Part shown: in pieces, positions 37,655 to 48,779 of the stretch
Layout of the letters: each line of letters starts with the position of its first letter
Position numbering within the stretch: position 1 is the stretch's first letter
Assembly: GCA_963920705.1 (NCBI GenBank)
Contig: OY987237.1
Span: 9,392,601 to 9,456,600, forward strand
Direction: 5' to 3'
DNA length: 64,000 nucleotides
Source of the DNA: Odiellus spinosus
Taxonomy: Eukaryota; Arthropoda; Arachnida; Opiliones; Phalangiidae
The notes under the pieces: model-generated
What the model saw: only the letters and a program-made list of their open reading frames with translations
What the model was told of the DNA's origin: nothing
Database searches by the model: none
Program-made: the position numbers and the translations under genes

Positions 37655-37868
37655 TGTTTAGTCGAGCTCAAGCTGGGGTATCTCCACTTCCGGTAGCTCT
37701 CCTACTGGAGCGGAGTATGACCGAGCAGGCATTGAGCAGCCGAAAAAAAAAGTAACTTCGACTAATATAGTGTTTTTAAAAGTCTTTGCTGGACCAAAAA
37801 TATAGCGTGGCACTGATCTCCGGAAGTTGAATAGACCCATTTTGAGCTGGAGCAGCTAGCAACTAAAT
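37655..37868. repeat. Imperfect palindrome, ~32 bp arms
   Basis: 37665-37696 (AGCTCAA, TGGG, ACTTCCGG) pairs with 37817-37848 (CCGGAAGT, CCCA, TTGAGCT), and TTTAGT/ACTAAA lies further out. It resembles an old MITE. The 60-codon - strand frame inside it is not a gene. Confidence 0.5.
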
Positions 37869-37964
37869 ATTTCGTATGATTTCAATCTCCCCTTAATCCG
37901 GTCCTGCTGGACGCGTTGTCCGAGGTTCCTATATATTTATTTTTAACCACTAGCAAAAATCCGT

Positions 37965-38125
37965 TAAAAAATCACCAGAGTTTTCCAGAACTTTTCTGAA
38001 TTGTTTAGATTTTTTTCTAGAATTTTCCGTAATTTTCCAGAATTTTTCAGACCTTTCTAGAACTTTCAAGCCCTTTCCAGAATTTTCTTGACCTCTCCAG
38101 ACTTTTCTGGAACATTATAGAAGAT
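37965..38125. repeat. Degenerate TTTTCCAGAA repeat
   Basis: TTTTCCAGAACTTTTCTGAA, TCTAGAATTTTCC, CCAGAATTTTTCAGACC and similar blocks recur about ten times with a loose 13-17 bp spacing. Confidence 0.5.
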
Positions 38126-38255
38126 TCTATGAAAATTAACGGATTTATATGCACGTACAGAGATTTTAAATTAATAGTGTTTGATTGTAGGCTTTATTAT
38201 CGTTCAATTTTGGGAACTACCTTTTCGCACTGTTTCTTTAGGATTTTTTAAATAC

Positions 38256-38305
38256 CAGTTAAGCGGATGAACCCTCCTCTGAAAGGAGGGTTTAATCGGC
38301 TTCTG
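38256..38305. mobile_element. Minimal 50 bp copy of the CAGAAGCC TIR element
   Basis: Consists almost only of the two ends seen at 7800-8136: GCGGATGAACCCTCC, four bases, then GGAGGGTTTAATCGGCTTCTG-type sequence. TAAATAC occurs on both sides (38249-38255 and 38306-38312), a 7 bp target duplication. Confidence 0.85.
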
Positions 38306-38939
38306 TAAATACTCACTATAATAAATTATTTATATAAAAAAACATTTGTATGTAAAGTTTTCCGGGAAGGATATTTTTGACTCTTTGTTCGTGCCTTTGT
38401 TTCGATAGGTTTTATTTTTTTCTCGCCATAAATAAAATCGTAATTTTACTTCAAAGTTCCATCACTTCTCCCAATCTTAACATTATCATTGGACTTAAGT
38501 CGATAAATAGTGAGTTCTTTTTAGATCGTGGAGTTTTATTGTGCTCGAGAGTTCTGAGCCATTTACGAGAGAGCTATAACTTATTCAATATCTAAGTTCA
38601 TTCTTCGTAATACGCGGATATAATAGGTTGAACCGCTCCTGGTTTTTAGCTTCTCTATAACTTCTTCGCGCCGAGTACCTAAAGAATTATCATCATTCCG
38701 TAATATGGTTTTCCAACCTCAAAGGAAAGCACGCCATACGATGGTATATATCCTTTAAATTCCCTTATAGTACAATACCATAAGTAATATCTGTGTTTAA
38801 GTTTGATATTATCATAGAAAAAGAAGAGTTAGGCCTACATGTAGTACTAACATTGTTTTCAAATTGTTTCGTATATTCTTTATGGATTAATTAATTAAAA
38901 ATATTAAAGTTCAGTTTCAGTTATATAGGACAATAAGTC

Positions 38940-39180
38940 ACGGAAATTTCCTAGAAAATGATAAAAGAAGGAAATATATTAGGGGAAAAGTTGGATAAAT
39001 TATGCAAATTTCAGGGAAAAGCTTGATAAATTAAGGAAATTTCAGGGAAAAGTTGGATAAATTTAGGAAATTTCAAGGGAAAGTTGGATAAATTAAGGAA
39101 ATTTCAGCGAAGAGTTGGATAAATTAAGGAAATTTCAGAGAAAAGTTGGATAAATGAAGAAAATGTGTGAAAAAATTTAA
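38940..39180. repeat. Minisatellite, ~31 bp unit
   Basis: About six imperfect units of TTGGATAAATTAAGGAAATT plus TCAGGGAAAAG. The CAGGGAAAAG part relates it to 3170-3520 and 24771-24985. Confidence 0.85.
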
Positions 39181-39723
39181 AACAATGGGGGAAAAATATT
39201 TTAAATTATTTTAAATGTAAAATTTAGCAGATTTGTCTACAGAAATTTCTGAACCCAATATATAACCAAAATTTGCAGCCCTTTTACTAGAAAATATTTA
39301 AAATTATATAAAATTTTTCAAATTTAACTGAAATATACCAGTTATACTTATATGCAAATATACTTATGATTTTTCGTTTGTTACTTATGTTAAAAGCTCT
39401 CATTCAAATTCGGACATCACGTGTGTAAGCTTTTAAATAATGAGGGGCCTAAATTCCTTGATTTATGATCGCTTCTCGCCAAGTTATATACAAAAATTCG
39501 GCTTTGATTAAATTACATATTTTTTCGCTCTTCTTAGATATACGAGAGCTAGGTTTTGTATGGCGGGTCGGGTTAATGGCACGCCTTTTATAACACCGTA
39601 TTACTCTACACCAGATTATTGAACTCTGCCGCCACTACTTGGCCAAAAATTCCATTAATTTTAATATTAAATAGGATTTAATTTATTTTTGGTTTTTTCA
39701 TTTCTTTTCTTTTCATTTAACAG

Positions 39724-39868
39724 TCTTTCTTTGGACGGACGTACAATAACTTAACGGCATTAGGGGATTGCAAAAACAGCGGCCAATGCGTCATCAATAA
39801 AAAGAATAGAACATCATGCAAAAGTTGCAGACTTAAGAAATGCCTCATGGTTGGCATGTCCAAAAGTG
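39724..39868 (+). CDS. kni-like: Knirps-family nuclear receptor, internal exon (second zinc finger)
   Basis: This internal exon encodes 48 residues plus the first base of a Gly codon. It starts with [10 protein letters not shown], the end of the recognition helix of a nuclear-receptor DNA-binding domain. It continues with the complete second zinc finger: Cys at exon residues 16, 22, 32 and 35 (C-x5-C-x9-C-x2-C), then [14 protein letters not shown]. That layout and the GMSKSG end are characteristic of Knirps/Knirps-like/Eagle. The exon is bounded by a pyrimidine-rich tract ending in CAG (39721-39723) and a GTAAGC donor at 39869. A TAA lies in frame at 39718-39720, so the reading frame cannot continue upstream and must be entered by splicing (phase 0). 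The donor is phase 1 and joins in frame to the exon at 47718. The first zinc finger and initiator Met are not present here. The family is certain; which paralogue it is (knirps, knirps-like or eagle) cannot be decided from this piece. Confidence 0.96.
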
Positions 39869-42179
39869 GTAAGCAACTTTTTTTTTTTTTTTTTTTTTTT
39901 TTAATTCTTTACATACAGGCTAACAACAATGGTTAAATGCCATCTTCGAGATTTTAAATTAAACACTAATTCCTATTTTAATTTATAAAAAATATACTTC
40001 TTCAATATCTGGTTTAAAAACTATCTATTTAGTCTCATCATGTCATGGAGTTAAATCAAAAGTCTAGACTTTTGGTTGAATACATTGAAAGTATTCTCTC
40101 CAAACAATACTTTGAAACCTTTCCCAGTTTAAAATCAAATTTGACCAAGTTCACTCCCAATTATTTACAATTTGACTTTTCCATAATGTTCAAAAATTGT
40201 TTTTATGAACTCCATGGACTTTATGATCTAATCTGTGGTCTGTGGTGAAAAAAAAAAAAATCCCAACAATCTTTATTGCGTTACGTTTAATTAACTAACG
40301 TACGTTGCCTTCTATTGAGTGTTTCTTTACGACTAAACGTAAAATATCGCCAACATCCAGGTTTTTGCGCTGAAAAGCTTCATATTTGGGTGTTTTCTAG
40401 CTGTCATATCATCGTAACGTTTCTTAACAACCTCATTAAGTATAAATAACTTAAGTTATAATGTTTGAATTATGGCTACGAGGTCATTCTCATCTTGACC
40501 CCTGATGAACAAAAAAAAAAATACATCTATACTTCTTTGTCTTTTCGGCGCTCGCGATTTAGAAACTATAGCGTGGTCGGACAAATATATACGAAAAGCA
40601 ATAATTTTTTCGCCGAAAAATGATTTTTTTTTTTTTCTTTAAACCCATTTTTAAAATACAACACGCGAGACGTGGGAGGATGATATAGAAATAAAGAAAA
40701 CCAAAAAATAAGGTCTGAACATTATCAACGCCTTTAATATAAATAACGCCCGTTAATATTCGAAAGGGATACCGTCATTATAATATTGGCAAATCTGTTT
40801 TGTTGGGTTCTTTTGAAGGGTAATTCACGGATTACTCTGGTAGAATTACCAAAATGGTAATTTATAATTAATCAAGATAAGTTTTCATTGATAATTATTC
40901 CTATATGAGGTTTAACAGAACCACATAGCAATCATAAAATGCTTTGTTGTAAACTTGAAGCAAGATTTACCTGTGGTATTATCGTAATGGCAGGAAGCAC
41001 GCTGCTTGTTCTATTTGAAGTTCCAATTTTGAAGTAAAAACCCTTAATTAACACAGACGCGTGTGTTTCGTTTTTGCCTTCGAGCAATACGTGGTTTTCC
41101 GTTTTTTTCTTTCATTTTCTTTAGTAAATTATATGGTGTATGCGTGAAAAGCTTATTAGCTTAGAAATGTTAAGTGTTAAACTTTTCTTAGTGGTCTCTA
41201 TACGTGGAAGTTTTAAATTTAAATGTGTCGGGTTTAAATTCAATAATTATTAATTTAATTATTTTACTAAATATGCCCTTTTTATGAAGTAATAGTAGAT
41301 TTTAATGGTAATAGTAGATTTTAAAATCATAGAATGCATCTTAATGTCATTATTTTGAGTCTTAAAAAATCATATTATTATCATATTTTAACGTGATTTA
41401 ATAGATTCAAACTTCTATACTTAAAAATTAGCAGTTTTATCCAAACATTTGATGGCACCGTGTGTGTTAAAATTTATACTTTATTAAGAACGTTAAGTCT
41501 TTTAGAATTATCTTCGGTCTTTTATATCAATTCTTACTGATAGCGAAGTAGAACCCGGGGGGCTTCGCCTCGTAATTAAATTAAAAGATGTATAACAAAC
41601 GGGATATTATTTAGTCTATGGTTAAATTGACGTCCATCATGGGCGTAATCATCTCTGTAGAGTTTGAGCTTGGTCTTCGAATCAATCAGAATTCTCATCT
41701 CGTCCGCGAAACCCAGTTTCGTTATATTTTAAACCTCGAAACAATGTTCTAAAGGACAGCCTATAGCTTCGTACGCGATGCAACCTCAAGATGAATTAGA
41801 TTCGGGCTCAATCGGCGAAAAGGCCTCGTTAGTCACGGAGTATTTCGAGGCGTGCTTGAGGTCATCCGGAGGGTTAATTGAGTCAAGCGCTTTCAAGCGC
41901 CGACGCCTATTCGTGTATAGAAGAAAACCTTACGTTAAGATTCTAGCTTACTTAACTCGTACGTCTTAAAACGATTTTAATAATAATAAGAGCCGGCCGG
42001 AGATCATACAACTCCTTTCAATTCGTTAGGTTGTAATATAACCGACGAATGAGTGATAAGCAAGAACCCTCCCATTCCAAAAAGCTATTGCCGTCGCCAT
42101 TATCTTAAAAAAATATGTATGCGCTTCTAATGGAACTCATCTTTTGAGCAGATTTATGCCCGTTGCGCACCAATTGTTT

Positions 42180-42800
42180 ATATTCAAAGTTTTACTAGTC
42201 AAAATTCAAAGTTGCAGATGACATTTTTCTTTAAATTCAAAATTGCAGAAATACCAGAATAATTTAAATTTAGAATTCCAGAATAGTTTAAATTCAATAT
42301 TTCAGGAAAATCTAAATTGCAAACTCCGTTTATTTAAATACCAGGAAAGTTTATATTCCAAATGCACTTAATTTACAAATTCCAAATAATTTTAAATTTG
42401 AAATTCCAGAGAAATTTAAATTCAAAATTCTAAGGGATGTCTTAGTTTATATTCAAATTTCTAAGGGATGTCTTAGTTTATATTCAAATTTCTAAGGGAT
42501 GTCTTAGTTTATATTCAAATTTCTAAAGAAAAGTTTCGTTTATATTCAAATTTCTAAGGAAAAATTTCTTTTATATTCAAATTTCTAAGGAAAAGTTTCT
42601 TTTATATTCAAATTTCTAAGGAAAAGTTTCTTTTATATTCAAATTTCTAAGGAAAAGTTTCTTTTATATTCAAATTTCTAAGGAAAAGTTTCTTTTATAT
42701 TCAAAATTCTAAATGTTTTAGGCTAGTTTGTATTCAAAATTCTAAATGTTTTTGGTTAGTTTATATTCAAAATTCTTGGAAATATTTTATTCAAAGATGC
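42180..42800. repeat. Minisatellite, 31 bp unit, with diverged left half
   Basis: The right half (about 42530-42710) repeats TTATATTCAAATTTCTAAGG plus AAAAGTTTCTT nearly without change. Three units at 42430-42520 carry GGGATGTCTTAG instead. The left part (42180-42420) is a loose series of AAATTCAAAATTGCAGA and TTCCAGAATA blocks that looks like the older end of the same array. It lies inside intron 2. Confidence 0.9.
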
Positions 42801-43879
42801 ATAGATTATACATGTGTAGTCCAAGTTTAATGTTCCTTAGAATGTTTTACACAAAATTTTCAATATCAAAAAATAAAACCTGAAATAATATTGGTGTGCG
42901 ATAGACTTTTAGCCTAATCAACGCGTTAGAAACATCTCATTGTTAGAACGGCGTCATCGCCGAGAACATAAAACTAACCATTCCCGATAATTAAATCAAA
43001 GTTGCTCGAGTCAGTTTTGTATTTAGACGAATATTTATGACCTCAATTTTACACGTATATTCATAATTTATCCATCTTAAGCGCCTGAATAAAGTAAAGG
43101 CTATAAGAGTGCCGAATTCTCACGATCAACTTCTTAATACCTGCACGCCTAATAACTTCCACTCTTCATTCCACCTCTTTCCATATTCGAACGAAAACAT
43201 GATTGACACGATAGCGGTAATTACATTATTGGAGTCTGCTCCGCTATAGAATTTTAATTTTATTTCTTCGCACGACGCGAATGTAATATGACGGATAAGA
43301 AATGAAGGGGTTTAACTATAATTTGGAAGCGCCGTTCGTTGCATTGAGGTTTCAAAACGAATACAAAGCGATGGTATCTCTTATTTTTTTCTTTAAAGGG
43401 AGAATAAAATATAAATGAAACCCTCTAATATTTTAAACAAATATTATTATTTTAAAATCTCTATTGTGGTTGCCGGTTTGATTCATTATAGCTTAATTCC
43501 CAAGTTTATTAGTCTCCTAGTTAATATCCAAACTTACAGAAATAATATTTTAAGGAAAATCAAAGCCAACACAAAAGGGATATTCTTTGAACTAATCCGA
43601 GCGAGGATTACCCTTAATAATTCTCAAAACCAACCGAACGAACCCTTTTTTTTCCTACAGGTTGATTCATCGAACCAATGAACCGATTCAACTCTTAAAT
43701 AAAAACCCCCGCCCCGAATAATCATCGCCAAGGTAGTAAATCACCTCGCCGTTAAATTCCCACTCACCAAACATTTTAAAATTCTTCCCTTAAAGGATGA
43801 AAGACAGAAAATTATATTTCTTTTTCTTTGTTCCAGTTTTTTTTCTATTATTTGTTAAATATAGTAAAAAATGTTATGT

Positions 43880-44275
43880 AACGATGTTTGAAATTAGGCT
43901 TAAACGACGTTTGAAATTAGGCTTAAACGACGTTTGAAATTAGGCTTAAACGATGTTTGAAATTAGGCTTAAACGACATTTGAAATTAGGCTTAAACGAC
44001 GTTTGAAATTAGGCTTAAACGACGTTTGAAATTAGGCTTAAACGACGTTTGAAATTAGGCTTAAACGACGTTTGAAATAAAGCGCGTGCCTTGATTCTCA
44101 CGTGTTTTTGAACTAAGTTCTCGCCGCGTATTTTGAAATACGAACTCAAACTCACGCGGAGTTTGAAATGAAGTTTGAAATAATGTATTTAACTTTTAGT
44201 GTACATTTTAGCGTCCCCCACAAACAGACAGACAGACGTACGTACCTAGAGATTTATATTTTAGATTTTCTGTTT
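43880..44275 (+). repeat. Repeat family R3 with internal 23 bp tandem expansion
   Basis: About eight units of ACGTTTGAAATTAGGCTTAA (23 bp period, 43880-44075), then the R3 body: AAATAAAGCGCGTG, CGCGTATTTTGAAATACG, GGAGTTTGAAATGAAGTTTG, GTGTACATTTTAGCG, CAGACAGACAGACG and GTACCTAGA. The R3 copy at 24590 has this unit only once. Confidence 0.85.
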
Positions 44276-44847
44276 CTTTTAGAGAAAAACCGTGCAACAA
44301 GGAAAATATCCTCCATACTTAGGTTGTAATATTTATCAAAGGTGCAAAAATATAAGTTTTGTATATTAGATTATCCAAACGTTCAGGAGAAAATTCTTTT
44401 AATATATTAGCTCGAATCAAATAACGAGAAACTGAAAAATGTTTTAACACGAAATTGGCCTCAAAGGAGAAATCGGGGTTCAAAGGTCGTCGGTTTTTAT
44501 AGAATCTGTTATATCGCGGCCGGGCGCCAATGGTATATATACTTACATACCGAGAACTTATAAATTTTGAAAATAAAAAGAAGGCTATTAACCCATTTTA
44601 CACTTTGCTTAGAACATACCGTGTGTTTAAGAAAGAAAAAAAGTGTGTTTAAAAAAAAATCGTAGGTTACCATTTCCTAAAAAACCTTCTTCGTAATTCT
44701 CGGCCCTTTTTTTATAGAACTTTATGGAATTAAAAGTCCTAGAGTAATTCAAGTCTTTTATATTATAACCATTGTAAGTAAGTGTGTTATGTTAAAAACA
44801 AGATGTGTATGATTTGTTAAAGTTTTACAAAATGATTAATTAATTAA

Positions 44848-45310
44848 AGTAAGGCTTTAACGAGATCCAAATTGAATTTGAGTAGCGTTTTCGGAAAGAT
44901 CGTTAAAAATATTTATAATAAACAGTATAGCCAACAGTAAAAACAATCTAGGCTTGTCTGTCTGTCGGTCGGGAACGCTAAAATGTACACTTAAACTTCA
45001 TTGCAAACCTCTCTTGAGTATGTATTTCAAAATACGCGAGGAGTTTTAAGTCACGCGCTTCATTTCAAACAAGATTAAGCCTAACAAGGCCTAATTTAAA
45101 TATTCTATGATTTTTCATGTTTAACAAAGAAAGAACAAGAGAATTACGTTATTTTTGGCGGGTAATAAATAGCTATTCATTTTTATTCGCCATCTCCGAA
45201 ATTTTTTAAAACAAAACTTTTCCTCAATTCTTAGGCATCACTATGGTCGCGTGTTCTGTTCGCTTTCACGGCGTCTTTTTTGTGAAAGTACTTTATCCAA
45301 AATGTCCCAT
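44848..45310 (+). repeat. Repeat family R2, copy interrupted by an inverted R3
   Basis: TTAA (44844-44847) precedes AGTAAGGCTTTAACGAGATCC, CAAATTGAATTTGAGTAGC and CGGAAAGATCGTTAAAAA. The R2 right part resumes about 45228 (CATCACTATGGTCGCGTG ... GTGAAAGTACTTTATCCA). The DNA between is R3 in reverse (44942-45110). Confidence 0.65.
44942..45110 (-). repeat. Repeat family R3, inverted copy
   Basis: The reverse complement carries GTTAGGCTTAATC, TTTGAAATGAAGCGCGTGAC, CGCGTATTTTGAAATAC, GTGTACATTTTAGCG and CAGACAGACAAGCCTAGAT, in the order seen on the + strand at 43880-44275. Confidence 0.75.
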
Positions 45311-46196
45311 TTTTTTTTTTTTTTGATAACTTGTTGTTAATTACGTCAGAGAATCAATCTACATCATCAAACGCAAACAAATCAAATTTACAATATATAT
45401 TTCTGTCATTTTAATTTTTGAATGAGTTTTTAATTTAGAATATGAGTTTTTATAGTTTGAAAAACTATAAATATAATCCATAAAGATCTGGCAAGGAAAC
45501 CAAAGTGGTCTAATTTAAAAATTAATTATCAAGACCTAATTTTTAAGTAGTTTATCTACAAAAATGTTAATCTTTATATCTGCTCCAAGCAATATTATAA
45601 TTTTAAACAAACTGAAAACGCGTGGAGTGAAATTAAATTATTTTTATAAATATCATTTTTAAATACCACGAAGAATAGATTAATTTTCGTTTCTTGAACC
45701 AGAATATCAACGAGGAAGGAAATCTATACTTTTCCCTACAAAAACCTTTCATTGGGACGCAACCAAAAAAACCGCAAAAAATTCCGTAATCTTTCGTCCT
45801 TCACGATATCGTTCTAGTTCTCTTAATTAGAATCGAGGAATTTCACTCCTCTCTTACAGGCTAACAGAAGCCTATGAGAATATTCGAAGTACACAACGCG
45901 ATAAAGTAAACGTCATAGCGTAAGGAAAATATACGCGCTAGAGTCCAAACACTCATCTTAAAAGGACTGTAAATCCCCGACTGTAAGCCCCTCCAAAATC
46001 TTTGTCAAATACGTCACACCCCCTAAGGAGAGACTGAATAATATCCTGTGTAATATGAGATACATTTTACATTTCTTCGACCATAAAATATATTATTTAG
46101 TAAAAACAAGTATTCTAAAAAGAGTTAAATTGAAAGAAAAAAAAATATATTTAAAAAAGTACTTACAGGTCCACCAAAATTTTGAATTGTGCTCAG

Positions 46197-46375
46197 AGAA
46201 AAGGGGATACTAGCCAATCAAATCTCGTCATTTTATTCCAATATTATATATACAAGCGGCAAGCCCCCGAATAAAACCCCCATAGTAAAAAAAATAACAA
46301 ATTAACGGAACCATTTAACAAAATACATAAGATTTTCCCTAAGTAAAATTCTGATTGGCTGGTATCCCTTTTTCT
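46197..46375. mobile_element. Short palindromic element, 26 bp arms
   Basis: AGAAAAGGGGATACTAGCCA (from 46197) pairs with the inverse ending at 46375; the arms 46197-46222 and 46350-46375 differ at only three positions. No clear target duplication was found. It lies in intron 2. Confidence 0.7.
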
Positions 46376-47717
46376 ACATGGAACAAGATATCTTATTGGA
46401 CGATTTAAATAAGTCGGGGGTAAAAAGAAACTTAAGTTTGGAATAATTAAGCGGAGTAAAAAATATTTAATTACTGTAGTTTTATCGACTTACTTCGTGC
46501 TAATACTCTTCTGGTTGTAACTTTAAACCAGATATAGCGCGGAGTTCGCTATACAAAATTTAGTTTAGTGTATCTCGCCCCCTCCAAAATGACCTTTATT
46601 GTATTTTACTTTCGTATATTTATGATATTAAAATGTAATATACCTGTAATATACATTTTGGGAGGACCATATAGCTTCTTACACGATCTCAACTTAAGCT
46701 GATATTGACTATATAAATCTAATACTCCAAATCTCGTATGAAGAATACCGCTTTTTTTTATAATTAACGGGTACCATACGGTTAAAGGCGCGAGATAATG
46801 ATATATTTTGGCCCACCCCTTTTTTCTACATTATTTTTATTTTTAATTACGGCTAATTTTTGCCACCTTTTTGCGGCGGTAATTACTACGTGGAACATTA
46901 TATTAGTGGTCTAATTTTAGAGTAGAAAACGTCTCTATATATTAAAACAAATGCTTTCGGAATAAAATTAGCATATATTTAACGCCGTAAGACATGCGAA
47001 TTCATTAGGATTCGCTTTCTCATATAACAATAGGTTGTTTTATTTTTTTCGATCATCTTTCAAAGGTCTTAATTAAATAAGAATAGAACGCCCACCGCGC
47101 TACTAATTAAAATTTATTTAAGTATTAATTGTCTTCAATATAAAAATGAATCCCGTTTTTTCTTTACCGGTATAGTTCGTATTTTGGTTTTCAAACCGTT
47201 ATCAACCACGACGATATAAATTTGGGCATAAATTAATATATTATTAATTATTATAAATAATATTTGTTTACAGAATGTTAATTTAATATTAAATTGATTA
47301 TTCTTTTTATTGAGAGAATTATTAACAATGCTTCATACTAATGATATTATTTTGAATTACTATGGGTTATGTTTTTAGATAATTTTTTTTTTTTTTTTTC
47401 AGACTATTTAAAAGCCATATTCAAAGTTTTAAAACTTTTGACTTATTTTTAAGAAATTTATTTCTACTAAAATATCAATTGTGGAAATGTTTCTACGGCA
47501 TATGTATATATATTCTGGATCGTTTTTTAATGATTTTTTCGAAATTGCTACTCCAATTCCATTTTGGAGCTCATAGAATATCTGTGACAGCTTACCTACG
47601 TTTAATTATTGCTATATCGCTATTACTAATTTATTCCCAAAAATATATTTAATATATATAATGCGCGTACGATTAGTTCCTTACAAATTCTTAATTTTTC
47701 CGTTTGTATAATTGCAG

Positions 47718-48718
47718 GTTCCCGATACGGACGACGTTCTAACTGGTTCAAAATACACTGCTTAATCCAAGACCAGGCCGAAATGACGAATAAGTTAAGC
47801 GAACACAACACCGGTGCCGGTTTACTCTCGGGTCTACGAGGAAACGTGAATGGTTCGTCGCGTCACGAGGACAAGAGACATTACTACGACGGAGGTAAAG
47901 ACAGTAGTAGCAGCGCGGCGTCCCCAACAGGTAGCGCGTCTTCCCCTAGCGATATTGGCGCCCCCACTCTCGTAGGTCCTACGGGTAAACCGTACAGTCT
48001 CTTCGACGTCCCGCCGAAACTTAGCGGACATCATCACCACCATCACCACAACGGCGGTGGTTCGCCTTACGAGTCTTCGGCAAGCCCACCCTACGACCGC
48101 AAAGACACTATCGTGTTCCATCCCCTGCCATTATCCCCGGTTTCGCCTTTACACCATCACAACAAGTTCTTTTTCCACCATCATTCCCCCACGGGTCCTA
48201 ACGGTGGCTCGAAAAACCTGAACGGCGTCTCGAAACTCTTACAAAACCATTCGTTCCACCCGTTAAGCAACGGCGGTTCCGGTAGTCTTTCGGTGGCCTC
48301 GGTACACGACTTTAATCATCACCACCATCCGTACAGCCATCATTTATCGCGAGCCTATTCGGCCAGGTACTTGTCCGTGGTCAGTCCCTCGATGAAACCG
48401 GCCCCCGAAGTGGTCCCTACCCCCGTCGGTTTGACGAGCGTCGATGCTCGTTTTCCTAAACCCCCGGAACAAGAAACGCCAATGGATTTGACTGTCGGTA
48501 AGAAGAGCGACACGCCTTCTTCTAGGGGTAATCGTAGTGACGTAGATAGTGACTATGACGACGAAGAGTATTACTCGCGTAACGGTAAACGCGGTACGGG
48601 ACTCGACGGTGAAGACGGTGACGACGAGGATGACGATTCCGAGGGTCCCATGGAGGGAGAAACGCCAGTCGATACGCCCTTAGACTTAACGAGCATTAAA
48701 GGCGCTACGAGGGACTAA
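47718..48718 (+). CDS. kni-like: Knirps-family nuclear receptor, last coding exon (knirps box to stop)
   Basis: The exon begins after TTGCAG, and its first two bases complete the Gly codon begun at 39868. It encodes SRYGRRSNWFKIHCLIQ, the family-specific knirps box next to the zinc fingers, and runs 332 residues to TAA at 48716-48718. Numbered from the SFF start of the previous exon (381 residues visible): knirps box about 49-68; a Ser/Gly/Pro/His-rich low-complexity region about 70-290 with seven His at 153-159 and further His clusters; PMDLTV at 303-308; a strongly acidic Asp/Glu stretch about 320-360; PLDLTS at 369-374, close to the end. Drosophila Knirps recruits the corepressor CtBP through a PxDLS-type motif, so both PxDLT motifs are candidate CtBP docking sites and the protein is inferred to be a repressor. 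No ligand-binding domain is present, as is normal for NR0A proteins. The ATG at 47783 is an internal Met, not the start. The exon is clearly GC-richer than its surroundings. Confidence 0.96.
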
Positions 48719-48779
48719 TTATCATTTTAAAGTTTCCTTTTAACAATATAAACAGGTCTCTCTATTATAACGCTAGAAA

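Larger units (their letters stand above)
39869..47717 (+). other. Intron 2 of the Knirps-family gene
   Basis: This 7.85 kb phase-1 intron starts GTAAGC and ends TTGCAG. It splits the Gly codon before SRYGRRSNW. A T-run of more than 20 bases (about 39879-39902) directly follows the donor. It holds a minisatellite (42180-42800), repeat family R3 with its own tandem expansion (43880-44275), an R2 element with an inverted R3 inside it (44848-45310) and a short palindromic element (46197-46375). The remaining parts (about 39903-42179, 42801-43879, 45311-46196 and 46376-47717) are AT-rich, and I recognise nothing in them. A 67-codon open frame at 40045-40248 resembles no family I know. Confidence 0.9.

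Noticed and set aside
47783-47785. ATG as the start of a 311-residue protein
   Set aside because: The frame is open upstream to a splice acceptor and encodes the conserved knirps box there, so this Met is internal.
47834-48121. 95-codon frame on the - strand opposite the receptor exon
   Set aside because: It is an antisense shadow of the GC-richer coding exon; the + strand reading matches a known family.
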